Shown: piece after piece, positions 9,648 to 18,700 of the stretch | How the letters are laid out: every line of letters begins with the position of its first letter | Numbering within the stretch: position 1 is the first letter of the stretch | NCBI GenBank assembly: GCA_028284075.1 | Contig: JANQSL010000261.1 | Location: 1 to 60,374, forward strand | DNA length: 60,374 nucleotides | Source of the DNA: Candidatus Sumerlaeia bacterium | GTDB taxonomy: Bacteria; Sumerlaeota; Sumerlaeia; SLMS01; JAHLLQ01 | Reading direction: 5' to 3' | Translations under genes and position numbers: made by a program | The notes under the pieces: model-generated | Seen by the model: only the letters and a program-made list of their open reading frames with translations | What the model was told of the DNA's origin: nothing | The model's database searches: none

Positions 9648-10066
9648 GGGAATCGCATCAGCTTTCTGACGAATCGTGGAATTGCCTCTTTGTGTCCTGT
9701 GGCAACGACTCCGAGTGGAACAGTTTCGTATCGGACGATGCATTGCGCCAGTTCACGGACATCACTGCGATCGGTTACTTGAACTCGCACGACAATGATT
9801 GCCGCGTCTGCGGAGCTTATCTTTGAAACGCTGTCCGGATCATGCAGAAAGCCATCGATGGAATCAATCATGAGACGTTCAGGTTTGGAGGACTCTGGCC
9901 CGTTTTTCTGGAGCTCATCGAGAGTCGCTTTGACGCGTTCCGTGATGAGAGAAGCTCCTTCTCCTTTGAGCGCACTGATGAAAAGGAAAGCCCGATGGCC
10001 ATTCATCCGGTGGGCGGCGAGGAGATCTTGTGCCAGAGATCGCGAAGGGTCAGAGCGATAAGTCAC
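9644..10066 (-). CDS. Reduced CpsD/BY-kinase-like protein without the Walker A lysine
   Basis: A 140-residue protein that keeps the outline of the CpsD/CapB/Wzc ATPase domain. It has FLFISALKGEGAS at residues 27-39 where the family has the PGEGKS P-loop, a Walker B-like LMIDS at 65-69, and ADAAIIVVRVQVTDRSDVRE followed by PLGVVATG, which match the end of the fold. The P-loop lysine is replaced by alanine (A38), and there is no C-terminal tyrosine cluster. The family is usually about 200-240 residues. It uses a GTG start at 10066 within a GTGA overlap with the export gene. It likely has a structural or regulatory role with the Wzz-like protein rather than kinase activity; that is inference. 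Confidence 0.75.
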   Translation of the reverse strand: MTYRSDPSRSLAQDLLAAHRMNGHRAFLFISALKGEGASLITERVKATLDELQKNGPESSKPERLMIDSIDGFLHDPDSVSKISSADAAIIVVRVQVTDRSDVRELAQCIVRYETVPLGVVATGHKEAIPRFVRKLMRFP

Positions 10067-12933
10067 GGCTCGCTCTCCTGGTTCGCACGGCGTTCCGATT
10101 CAAGGACATCACCATATGAGCCTGTCGCCACGGTCGACCGGCTCACGCCGGCCGATTGAATATCAACTGAGCCTGTGGGATTATTGGCCGCGGCGGCGCC
10201 GGTTGCCGCAACACCCGCAAGGGCTTGAAGGACACTGATTGAATCGAGCAGCTGCCGTTGTGTTGATGTACCGGGTGGTTTGGACGGGACGAGGATTGCA
10301 TCGCCCGGGCCAAGCTCCATCGCGAAGAGGGTTTTCCGGCCACGCTGAGCCGCGGATCGAACTTCCCCATTCGCCGTGACGACATAGACTTGTTTTTTTG
10401 CCGCATCGTCCTTCAATCCACCCACACGTTCGATGTAGTCTTTCACGCGCAAACCTTCACGCCAGACATGGGTCCCTGGCGAAAAGACACGGCCAAGAAC
10501 CACCACCGCATTGCTGCGTTGCGGAACCTCAAGACGGTCCTGGTTCTCAAGGAGTAGATTGCTTGTCTGATTTTTGAATTCAGGATCCAGGAAGTCGATT
10601 ACAATACGTCCCTCGGCGTCGAAAAGCCGTGCGTTTCTGTCAAGGCGCTTGAGGCCCTCCAGGCCCAGTTGATTTGAAAGAGACTCACCGACCGTTCCGC
10701 CCCGAGTGACCAGGTCGCGTGTGCGCGCGAAGAGTTCGCCTGAGCGTGCTGTCAGTTCGCGCAGTTCCTCAATTTGTCTGTTCCGGATTCGCTCACGTGT
10801 GAGGATCGCGGCACGGAGGTCTGCGTGCTCCAGCAAACCACCGGCGGCCACGAGCAGATCGCTGATCCGAGCACCCTGGGGAAGTGTGTAGGTTCCCGGG
10901 AAAGCGACATGTCCCTGTATGGTGGCGGAGACCTGCAGAGACTGGGATTTACGCACCGTGATCCGGTCTTTGTTCTCAAGCTTGTAATCCTGCTCGCCGG
11001 AGAGAACCGACTGGAGATTGAAAGGAATCACTTGCACATCAAACTGCGCATCGTTCGCTCGTCGTATGCGGCGCACGATGCGGCCTTCACCAAGATGAGC
11101 ATTCTCGGCAGCACCGCCGGCCAGACCGAGCAGGCTGGACAGCGTCATGTTGCCGGCCAGGTCGTACTCACCGGGGCGTCTGACAGCTCCTTCGAGAATT
11201 ACGACCGGTTTTTCAAAGAAAAACGACCGGGGTGAAACGATGAGCCGGTCCAGACGTTGAAGAGGGATGTTTTCCGATTCATTGCCTGCGAGCGCTTCAC
11301 GCAGATTGACCCAGACAAGTTCCGTCCTTGTTCGAGCTCGGCCGTCGCCTTTCAGCAGATCGTACCCCTTCTCATTACCCAGTGTACGGACAATCATCGC
11401 ACGATCAAGATAAGCCTCCAAAAGGAAACCCTGTCCATGGATGGCGGCTTCGGCGACACGCATGCCTTCAACGAAGGGATAGATGCCCGGTCGTACAACC
11501 TGCCCGGACAGGACTACGCTTTCGTCCAGGCGATTGCGTTCCTGTTGAACTTCGAGGACATCGCCTTCGCGGAGAGACTGTTGCATGGACTTGCCGCGGG
11601 AGGAGAGCACAACGAGGGTTCGGCCGCTTTCAGAGTGCTTTCTTTCCAGCAGCGCGGTTCGGGCTTCGAAACCGCTCTCGATGCCCGCCCAAAACGCGAG
11701 ATCAGCCAGGGATTCACCGGGTACAAACTCGTAAATGCCCTCGCGGACAGTACCCGCAATTGCCGCTGTTTTGCCGATGGGAGGAACGGTAATGACGTCT
11801 CCCGCGATGAGAGGCTCATCGTACGGGATCTTGTCGGAAGGGAAGATCCAGTCGTAAAGGTCGTAAGTCCTTTCTGTTCCGCTTCGCCGAAGCGTGACAC
11901 GGCGGAGAGAACCTTCTTTTGTCGGACCACCGGCAAGAGAGAGCAGGTTGATCATTGTTGTGTCGGGTGGCAGTATGCGAAGTCCCGGTTTCTTCACGGC
12001 GCCCGCCAGCAGGACGCGTATGCCCTGCGATGTCAGGATGGACGCCTCGACAATCGTATTTCTGAATTGTTCGTCGAGGCTTTCACTGAGAATCGCATTC
12101 AGGTCCCTGGCTGTGATGCCCGAGAGTGTGACGGCGCCTACCTCCGGGATGAAAATTCTCCCGTTCCGATCGACGGTGAAAACGTCGTCGATTTCAACGC
12201 CTCCTGTTGCCTGCAGTTGAATCCGGTCTCCCGGTCCGATACGATAGGCACTGTCAATGGGGCCCCCGAGAGGGAGGATAGAGTCATCCTCTTCTCGGGC
12301 GACTTTGGGAAAAAGTTCTGAAGGCTCGGGAGGCGGTTGGCGGATGAGTCGCAGTTGATTGTAACCCACCTGTTCGACGACGCGGCCATCGAGAAGAGCC
12401 GTTCCCGAAGCATAAAGGCGTTCAAGACGGCTGGGCCCGCCGCTCGTTTGCTCGACCTTCTTGTTATCAAGAACAAGGTCAGTGGCGATCGAGTTGTTGA
12501 CCACGACGTTGACGGGATTGACCGCATGATCCCGTGTTTCGAAGATGCCGCTGCTCTGAGCCGATCCCTTTTCATCCGGAATGACGCGCCGCGCCGGTAC
12601 AGGAAGTTCTGCGGCGGAACCGGCGAGGCGATCCTCAAGAGCGCTCAGAGATGATTCGCCTTTTTCCTGAATGGCGGGTTTGGTCAGTGGGGGGAGGCCC
12701 TGGTTCTGTTTTGCCTCATCGGGAAAAACCTTTGCCGGGGTCTGAGGAGATTTTCTCTCCTCTTCCAGCAGCTGCTCCAGCCACGGCGGGTTTTTACCTG
12801 ACCAGCTATCTCGCGAAGAGTCGTAATTCCAGTCGGGATGGGATCTGGTGCAACCGGAGCAGAGCAGGACACAGCCTGCCGCAAGGATCAGTGCACGGCC
12901 GTTCAATCCCCAATGGGTAAACAGTGTCGTCAT
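10063..12933 (-). CDS. Wza-like polysaccharide export lipoprotein with multiple SLBB domains
   Basis: About 956 residues. The signal peptide ends in a lipobox (LLCSGC). The polysaccharide export domain begins near YRIGPGDRIQLQATGG, about residue 230. After it come about six SLBB-like repeats, each with a G-x-V-x-x-P-G pattern: VLLAGAVKKPG, AIAGTVREG, VVLSGQVVRPG, VILEGAVRRPG, ATIQGHVAFPG and VVVLGRVFSPG. Ordinary Wza is about 380 residues with two SLBB domains, so this is a long variant. It should form the outer-membrane exit channel. The start is uncertain: the ATG at 12933 is chosen, a GTG at 12951 is in frame, and neither has a clear ribosome site. Confidence 0.9.
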   Translation of the reverse strand: MTTLFTHWGLNGRALILAAGCVLLCSGCTRSHPDWNYDSSRDSWSGKNPPWLEQLLEEERKSPQTPAKVFPDEAKQNQGLPPLTKPAIQEKGESSLSALEDRLAGSAAELPVPARRVIPDEKGSAQSSGIFETRDHAVNPVNVVVNNSIATDLVLDNKKVEQTSGGPSRLERLYASGTALLDGRVVEQVGYNQLRLIRQPPPEPSELFPKVAREEDDSILPLGGPIDSAYRIGPGDRIQLQATGGVEIDDVFTVDRNGRIFIPEVGAVTLSGITARDLNAILSESLDEQFRNTIVEASILTSQGIRVLLAGAVKKPGLRILPPDTTMINLLSLAGGPTKEGSLRRVTLRRSGTERTYDLYDWIFPSDKIPYDEPLIAGDVITVPPIGKTAAIAGTVREGIYEFVPGESLADLAFWAGIESGFEARTALLERKHSESGRTLVVLSSRGKSMQQSLREGDVLEVQQERNRLDESVVLSGQVVRPGIYPFVEGMRVAEAAIHGQGFLLEAYLDRAMIVRTLGNEKGYDLLKGDGRARTRTELVWVNLREALAGNESENIPLQRLDRLIVSPRSFFFEKPVVILEGAVRRPGEYDLAGNMTLSSLLGLAGGAAENAHLGEGRIVRRIRRANDAQFDVQVIPFNLQSVLSGEQDYKLENKDRITVRKSQSLQVSATIQGHVAFPGTYTLPQGARISDLLVAAGGLLEHADLRAAILTRERIRNRQIEELRELTARSGELFARTRDLVTRGGTVGESLSNQLGLEGLKRLDRNARLFDAEGRIVIDFLDPEFKNQTSNLLLENQDRLEVPQRSNAVVVLGRVFSPGTHVWREGLRVKDYIERVGGLKDDAAKKQVYVVTANGEVRSAAQRGRKTLFAMELGPGDAILVPSKPPGTSTQRQLLDSISVLQALAGVAATGAAAANNPTGSVDIQSAGVSRSTVATGSYGDVLESERRANQESEP

Positions 12934-12954
12934 TTGAAAAGTTGATACCACTGT

Positions 12955-13293
12955 TCATGCATCCAGCGGTACAAGAGCGTCTTCCACACTGTCATAGATA
13001 TCCAGGGACTTTGTCATATTCACGAGGCTCAGAACTGACAATGCCTGGTCATTCAGTGCCGCCAGGCGTATTTCTGCGCCCACAGCATCAACTTTTCGGC
13101 ATAGAAGCAGGATTGCTCCCAGCCCCGTTGAATCCATAAAGGTGATGTTACTCATATCAAGAACAACCATCGGCTCTGGGCACTTAAAGGATTGTACAAA
13201 GCTTCGAAACTCTTTGCTGGTCTTTACATCCAGACATGTTTCCGTCGGCTTGACGATGATCACGCCTTCTTTCTCGATTGTTTCGACACTCAT
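12955..13293 (-). CDS. STAS-domain anti-sigma factor antagonist-like protein
   Basis: A 112-residue single STAS domain of SpoIIAA type. The segment FMDSTGLGAILLL holds the serine (S55) that partner-switch kinases phosphorylate in this family. The start at 13293 has a strong AGGAGG ribosome site that sits inside the end of the preceding gene. STAS proteins in polysaccharide clusters, such as SypA of Vibrio fischeri, control biofilm production by partner switching; a similar role here is inference. No matching HPK/RsbW-type kinase or PP2C phosphatase is encoded in the window, so partners must lie elsewhere if the switch exists. Confidence 0.88.
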   Translation of the reverse strand: MSVETIEKEGVIIVKPTETCLDVKTSKEFRSFVQSFKCPEPMVVLDMSNITFMDSTGLGAILLLCRKVDAVGAEIRLAALNDQALSVLSLVNMTKSLDIYDSVEDALVPLDA

Positions 13294-13296
13294 TTA

Positions 13297-14760
13297 TTAT
13301 ACCTCCTGAGGAGTTTCTCGTAAATAATCACTGTCGGGGGGCGAGTGCTTCGCGGGAATCATGCTATAGCAAAATCCCAGGACAGCGAGGCGTAGGTCAC
13401 GCCACCCTGAGCAGCTCGAAATATAAAATGCATTGGAACCCTGCTCCTGGATTTCGAAAGCATTATCCGTGCGTGCGTGGTCGATCTCCGCCAGAGTGAA
13501 AAAGCCTGGCGGAGCACTCAGTGCCACGAGGCGGTCCTGCTCCGACAGGTGCATCATGGCTTTGTGAGTCCGTGGAGGCAGGCCAACCCATGCAAGTTTG
13601 CCCATGGCAACTCCCGCGAGCATTGGCAGCTTGCGAATCAAAGGGACGGAGACGATTCGGTCCCAGGTTGGGTTGCCCGTCGAAGTAAAGGTCAGGATGG
13701 AACTTCTCCTCCAAAGGAGGGGGTTTGCCGGTGCGGGTGTTGCGATGATCGTGAGTTGGCGGAGTGCGTGCCGTCCATCGATGAGCAGGGCCGCGACAAC
13801 GAGGATCAGAAGAAATGGAAGTGAGAGAATCGACAGGATTCCCGCGAGCAGGATACCGCTGGCTCGCAGGAAGCTGAGGTGATGGCTTCCGTGTACAGAG
13901 CCCAACATCGATGCGTCAGCAATACAAACGGAGCTCCTGCCTTCCAGTGCCAGGCAATGTGGTGCTGCCATTTTGTGTGAAAGGTCAAGCTCCTCTCCGA
14001 CGAAAGTGTCTGATAACACCACTGCTTCGGTGGCGGTAACATGCTCACTTACGATGCAGTTGCTTTCGATTGTCGCATTCGGTCCGACCACAGTGTTTTT
14101 CTCGATTGTGACATCCCTTCCGATGAAAACGGGCGGTATAATCTCGGCCGTCGGATGGATTGACACGTTGCGGCCAAGCCAGACTGAGTCTTCAGGATTT
14201 GCGGCGGGAACGATGATATCCGGCCGCTGATTATTGAGAACGGCTTTGGCCGAGTAACGAAAGTCGTCCGGCGTCAGGCAGGATAGCAAAGCAGCACTTG
14301 AGGCAAGCTGCACCGGCGAAGAGGTTTCTTCATCATGTAATTCCCAGGAGGAAAGGGGACCTTCAAGGACGCTTGAGGCAACATGAGGAAGGCAATCCGC
14401 ATATGCCAGAATCGCACGTTTGCCCTTTCGCCACTTTGCAAACATCTGTCGGGCTTTCTCATCGTTTCGAACGGGATGGACAGATATCTTCATCCCCCAG
14501 CGCTCTCCGTCTCCGACGAACTCCACCACCTGGTGACTCATGCGATTGGTGAATAACTTGACGTGCCTTACCCCAATCCGATGAAGTTCACCGAGCAAAC
14601 GCGATAAAAACGGGTGGCCAACAAGGGGACGAAGAACCGGATGATAATCGAGAGCAAGGTCACCCCATTCCTCACTCAGATCGGACACAATCAAGCCTGC
14701 ACGCTCTGCAATATCAGAACTCAGATCGCTGCCATGAAGAGCTTTCTCATCTGCTGGCAT
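13297..14760 (-). CDS. Nucleotidyltransferase-like/beta-helix/pseudo-phosphoglycosyl transferase fusion
   Basis: A 487-residue protein beginning at the ATG at 14760, which shares one base with the upstream stop (TGATG). Residues about 20-110 resemble a sugar-1-phosphate nucleotidyltransferase (VLRPLVGHPFLSRLLGELHR), but the GxGTRL nucleotide loop is absent. Residues about 193-256 are hexapeptide (left-handed beta-helix) repeats (NVSIHPTAEI, VFIGRDVTIEKNTVVGPNAT). A membrane helix spans about 301-327. The C-terminal part aligns with the phosphoglycosyl transferase encoded just upstream: RKLPMLAGVAMG with WVGLPP here, against DELPQLWCVFIG with LVGPRP. The catalytic DE dyad has become R376-K377. 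It looks like a membrane scaffold built from inactive enzyme domains; that is inference. Confidence 0.7.
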   Translation of the reverse strand: MPADEKALHGSDLSSDIAERAGLIVSDLSEEWGDLALDYHPVLRPLVGHPFLSRLLGELHRIGVRHVKLFTNRMSHQVVEFVGDGERWGMKISVHPVRNDEKARQMFAKWRKGKRAILAYADCLPHVASSVLEGPLSSWELHDEETSSPVQLASSAALLSCLTPDDFRYSAKAVLNNQRPDIIVPAANPEDSVWLGRNVSIHPTAEIIPPVFIGRDVTIEKNTVVGPNATIESNCIVSEHVTATEAVVLSDTFVGEELDLSHKMAAPHCLALEGRSSVCIADASMLGSVHGSHHLSFLRASGILLAGILSILSLPFLLILVVAALLIDGRHALRQLTIIATPAPANPLLWRRSSILTFTSTGNPTWDRIVSVPLIRKLPMLAGVAMGKLAWVGLPPRTHKAMMHLSEQDRLVALSAPPGFFTLAEIDHARTDNAFEIQEQGSNAFYISSCSGWRDLRLAVLGFCYSMIPAKHSPPDSDYLRETPQEV

Positions 14761-15590
14761 CAGTAGGCTCCTTTCCCCGTCACGACTGCCGGAACGGTCA
14801 TCAGGAGAAGCTTGATGTCCAGCCAGATACTTTGACTCTGTATGTATTGTTCGTCGAGCTGGACCTGCTCTTTGAAGGCTATATCCCCGCGTCCGGAAAC
14901 CTGCCAGATGCAAGTCAGGCCCGGCTTGATTTCCAGGCGGCGGCGGTCCTGGATTGTATAGAGCGCCACTTCACGCGGCACAGGTGGACGAGGTCCCACG
15001 AGGGACATGTCACCGATAAACACGCACCACAACTGCGGCAATTCATCGAGGCTCGTTCGCCGAAGAAGCCGGCCGATCCGCGTTACACGAGGGTCCCTTT
15101 TCATCTTGAAAGTGACCGAATCGCGGTGGTGACTTTGGGAAAGCAGTTTGTCCTTCAACTTCTCGGCATCTGCGACCATGGAGCGGAACTTTGGAAAATC
15201 AAACTCGCGGCCCCACTTGCCGACACGCTTCTGGACAAAAAAGACAGGACCTTCTGGGTCTTCCAGAATAATCAGAATGGCAATGAGCAGGAACAGGGGA
15301 GAAAAACAAATGAGTGCACATCCGCTTACGAGAACATCGCAGGTCCGCTTCAGCCCGTGGGAAAAGCCGATGGCGGACTTCCATAGCAAAACCCTGCGGT
15401 AGTACCTCAGGGAAGCGGCACGCTGACCCTGTGCTGAATAACGAGCGGCTGCACGTCGGACGAGCTGAGATCTCTCAGGGTTCCTCCGTGACAGAGGAGA
15501 GGGCTTCTTCGAGGCGGCATTCGACCCGTTGCTCCCGTTACGGGATCGATCCTGGCCTGCGGCGGAGTGTTTGAGGGTAATATTGCTCAT
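14760..15590 (-). CDS. Polyisoprenyl-phosphate sugar phosphotransferase (WbaP/WcaJ C-terminal type)
   Basis: A 276-residue monotopic phosphoglycosyl transferase, the initiating enzyme of the pathway. It moves a sugar-1-phosphate from a UDP-sugar to undecaprenyl phosphate. After a polar N-terminal 75 residues comes the re-entrant helix (CDVLVSGCALICFSPLFLLI), then KFRSM, the catalytic dyad D182-E183 in SLDELPQLW, SLVGPRPPVPRE, and KPGLTCIWQVSGRG. All hallmark motifs are present. It lacks the long N-terminal helices of full-length WbaP/WcaJ. It is the first gene of the operon. The ATG at 15590 is preferred by domain extent; an in-frame start at 15647 is possible, and neither has a strong ribosome site. 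Confidence 0.92.
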   Translation of the reverse strand: MSNITLKHSAAGQDRSRNGSNGSNAASKKPSPLSRRNPERSQLVRRAAARYSAQGQRAASLRYYRRVLLWKSAIGFSHGLKRTCDVLVSGCALICFSPLFLLIAILIILEDPEGPVFFVQKRVGKWGREFDFPKFRSMVADAEKLKDKLLSQSHHRDSVTFKMKRDPRVTRIGRLLRRTSLDELPQLWCVFIGDMSLVGPRPPVPREVALYTIQDRRRLEIKPGLTCIWQVSGRGDIAFKEQVQLDEQYIQSQSIWLDIKLLLMTVPAVVTGKGAY

Positions 15591-15711
15591 ATGACGTGTA
15601 GGTAAGCCCAGTCTAAGTGACAACACTGTTTGAAAGCACAAAAGCAATTACGTTTCAATGCTTTTCCTCCAACCCCCGCAACTCCGCCATCGAGGCCTGG
15701 CCGGTTTCTCC
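15591..15711 (-). promoter_or_regulatory. Probable promoter region of the exopolysaccharide operon
   Basis: This 121-base gap between the giant surface-protein gene and the first gene of the exopolysaccharide operon is the only sizeable gap upstream of that operon, so its promoter should lie here. It holds an AT-rich inverted repeat, AAAAGCA at 15640-15646 and TGCTTTT at 15659-15665, with a 12-base loop. I see no convincing -35/-10 pair and no clear intrinsic terminator, so read-through from the upstream gene is possible. Confidence 0.3.
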
Positions 15712-18700
15712 TTATTCCAGATTGAGCCAGATGGAATTCACGGAGCTGGTTAAGAGGAACTCCACCGGGTCTTCGAGATTGCCCGATCCGTCACTGCCAC
15801 GGCGGAAACCATTCCAGAGTGGCTCATTTTCAGCCAGAGAGACTTCTGTGGAAAGGAGGCCCAGAACTCCCGAGTGAGAGCCGTAGACCACATCAAGAAA
15901 TCCGTCGTCGTTTACGTCCCCCACGGTTCCTGTCGTCAGGATGAGGGCACCTGCCTCCTGCGTGAAGTCTTCCAGCACCGTTCCGTCTGTCGCCGAAACG
16001 ACATTCAACCGGCCTGAGTCATTGCCACAGAGGATTTCCACGACCCCGTCCCCGTCGATATCGGCGGGGAATGGCGAAGCATTTATCCCTGAGGGTGTCG
16101 CGACAGGGAATCCGGTCAGGTTGATTCCCGCGCTGCTCCATCCATAAACGGATCCGTCAAGAGAGCCGACGAAGACTTCAAGCAGTCCGTCTTGATCGGT
16201 GTCCGCAAGCATCGGCGAGGAAGGGCCACCAAAGAACCGGCGCGTTGGCCAGCCCTGGAGATGAATACCACGATTATCGATGGCATGGACAAAGGCGTTG
16301 TTCGTCGCGATAATGATGTCATTTGTTCCATTTCCGTCGATATCGCCAAGTGCGGGACTTGCGAAGACCTCTGCACTCAGATCGATCGGGAACCCGGGAA
16401 TTTGAGATCCGTCGGGGTTCATCACATTGACGACACCATCCGCACTCACCGCGATGATTTCCAGTTCCGGATCAACATCCATGTTCGCCAGTGCAGGTGA
16501 GGGCGTCAGAACAGTGTGACCCTGCGAGTCGAAAGCCTCACCGATCACGATGGGTGTGTTTGGCCGGCTGGAGAGCATCTCCGCATCGAGGATGTACAGG
16601 AGGGAATCACCTGTCTGCACAACAACCTCGTCATTTCCGATGCCATCAATATTGGCGATCGCCGCCGTGCCTTTGATTGTTCCATTGAGAGCCGCCATGT
16701 CGTAGTCGATTAGGTTCAGACTTGAATCCAACGTCCAAACATGAAGACTACCGCTCTCGTCGCCACGAAACACCTGGCAATGTCCGTCGACATTCTGAAA
16801 CAGGGCCGGACTACTCTGAGACGTCTGGTTTTTGTCGTTATCCTGAGGCGTCAGTGTGAGAACCGGAGTTGTGATGTCGGTACCGCTGAAAACCTGCACG
16901 CGACCGTCGAAGAGTCCCGCGAATATCTCTTTGGCCCCTTGCCCATTACAGTCAATCGATACTGGCGTTCCGGAAATCGCCTCGCTTACCACGTTTTTCA
17001 GGCTCGCGGCCCCCGAGCCAGCGATGGAGGCTTTTGCACTGGAAATCACTGTCGGCCATGTATTGTTTCGATCAACGTTTTCAAGCGGCCAATTAAGTTC
17101 CTGAGTACGCCCGGAAAGCATATAGGCGTTGAACAGACCATGCGAGTCCCAGGCTGGAGTACGTTCCCATGGATGTTCCCAGGCGCCGGGAACGAGAATG
17201 GACTGCTGAATCGGGTACCCCAGCAATTCCGCATCCGGATAGAGAATGCCCGAAACAACGTCCTGGGATCCTGTGTCGAAGAACCAGGGATGAGTGACGA
17301 CCTCGTCGGTTCCGATGACTTCGATCGACGCACCATACAGGAACGCGAAGTGTTCGTCCAGATGAAGAGTGACGGGGTTGTCATCGACACGCGGGTTGGA
17401 ATCCGGCTGCAGAACGGTGACCGAAACTTCAGTCTTATGGCCTTTGATGCGTTGTTCCTCAGACTGTGCGGGATCCGTGTTTGCCGCAAACGGTGCGGAC
17501 CCGTTTCCCCATCCGGGCAACGCGTCTTCCGTTGATTCAAAAAGGACGATACCGGCTACAGGATTGTCGCTTGATATGAAATTCTCCTGGGACAGAAGGG
17601 CTCCGCCGCTGTCGTAGCGATTGATACTGACATCGGCCCCACCGGAGATGTTCAAATCAAGGACGACCCGATGGTTAAGTGTCGCACCGCGGGCTTCCAG
17701 CTCCGTGACCAGGTTGATTTGTGTCAGTTCATCATTCTGATTATACGTTTCTTCCGGAATGAACTGTATAATCACATCGTTGTAATCGAAATCGTTAACC
17801 GTTTGTTGAAGAAGGTCTTCGAACGCGATGCGATATCCGGCCTGGAGATTCGTAACATCTGCGGTGGAGTAGGTGTTCGCATTGCCTCCGTTGTCATTGG
17901 TATCTCCCGTGCGCTCGCCCGTCAGGTCCGACCCCTCCGGAGTCGAGGCGACCGATCCCTGCTGTCCCGTCCAGCTCAGGCTGGATCCATTGCTCAGCGT
18001 GGTTTCGTTCGTGATATCGGAATTCAAGACAACCTTGAACGTTACCGTACTGGACTCCCCGGGTTGAACGGCCGGCCAACTCAGGTTTAGAACATCTGAT
18101 GCAGGGAAATCAGAGATCGGTAAGAGGCCATCGACAAATTGCAGTGTACCGGAAACGAAAGCGACTTCAGCCGGAAGAGCATTTTCAAGGAACACATCAT
18201 AGGCTGTGAGGTCCCCATCTCCATTCGCATTGGCCACTGTTAGTTGATAAAGGACCTCATCACCCGCTTTTGCGGCGAGAGGAGCCTCCAGAATTTGCAA
18301 ATCCAACGTGAGGCTTGGCTCTCGAATGGTGAGAGACGCTGTGTTTTCCTGACCGCTGCCCCCTGCGTAAAAGGTTTGAACACTGTTGGAGAGAACCGTA
18401 CCCGCAACGTTACCTGCAATATTTGTTACGACGGCATTGTACTGAATTGTGATTGTCTCCGTTTCGCTGTTTTCGCGGTTTGTGTTGTTGATCGAACCAA
18501 TCGTCCAGGTGAGAGTCTGGCCGTCCGGTGAGACGGAAGGTGCAAGGGGTGAAACCAGATTGCCCGCCTGTCCATTAACCTCAACCGAGGCACTGACAGC
18601 GAAGGTCTGTTGCTGAAGGAATTCCATCCCGATGGGCAGGACATCGCGAACTTCGAAATTGCTGTAACTGGCTTCCGCCACATCGACGACGATGTCGTAG

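Noticed and set aside
11257-12321. 354-codon open frame on the plus strand, antisense to the SLBB export gene
   Set aside because: It has no recognisable domain or signal, and the minus strand carries clear SLBB repeats over the same bases. It is a by-product of codon bias.
15640-15665. AT-rich inverted repeat AAAAGCA/TGCTTTT as a terminator of the giant gene
   Set aside because: The stem is weak, the loop is 12 bases and no U-tract follows on the minus strand, so I do not call a terminator.
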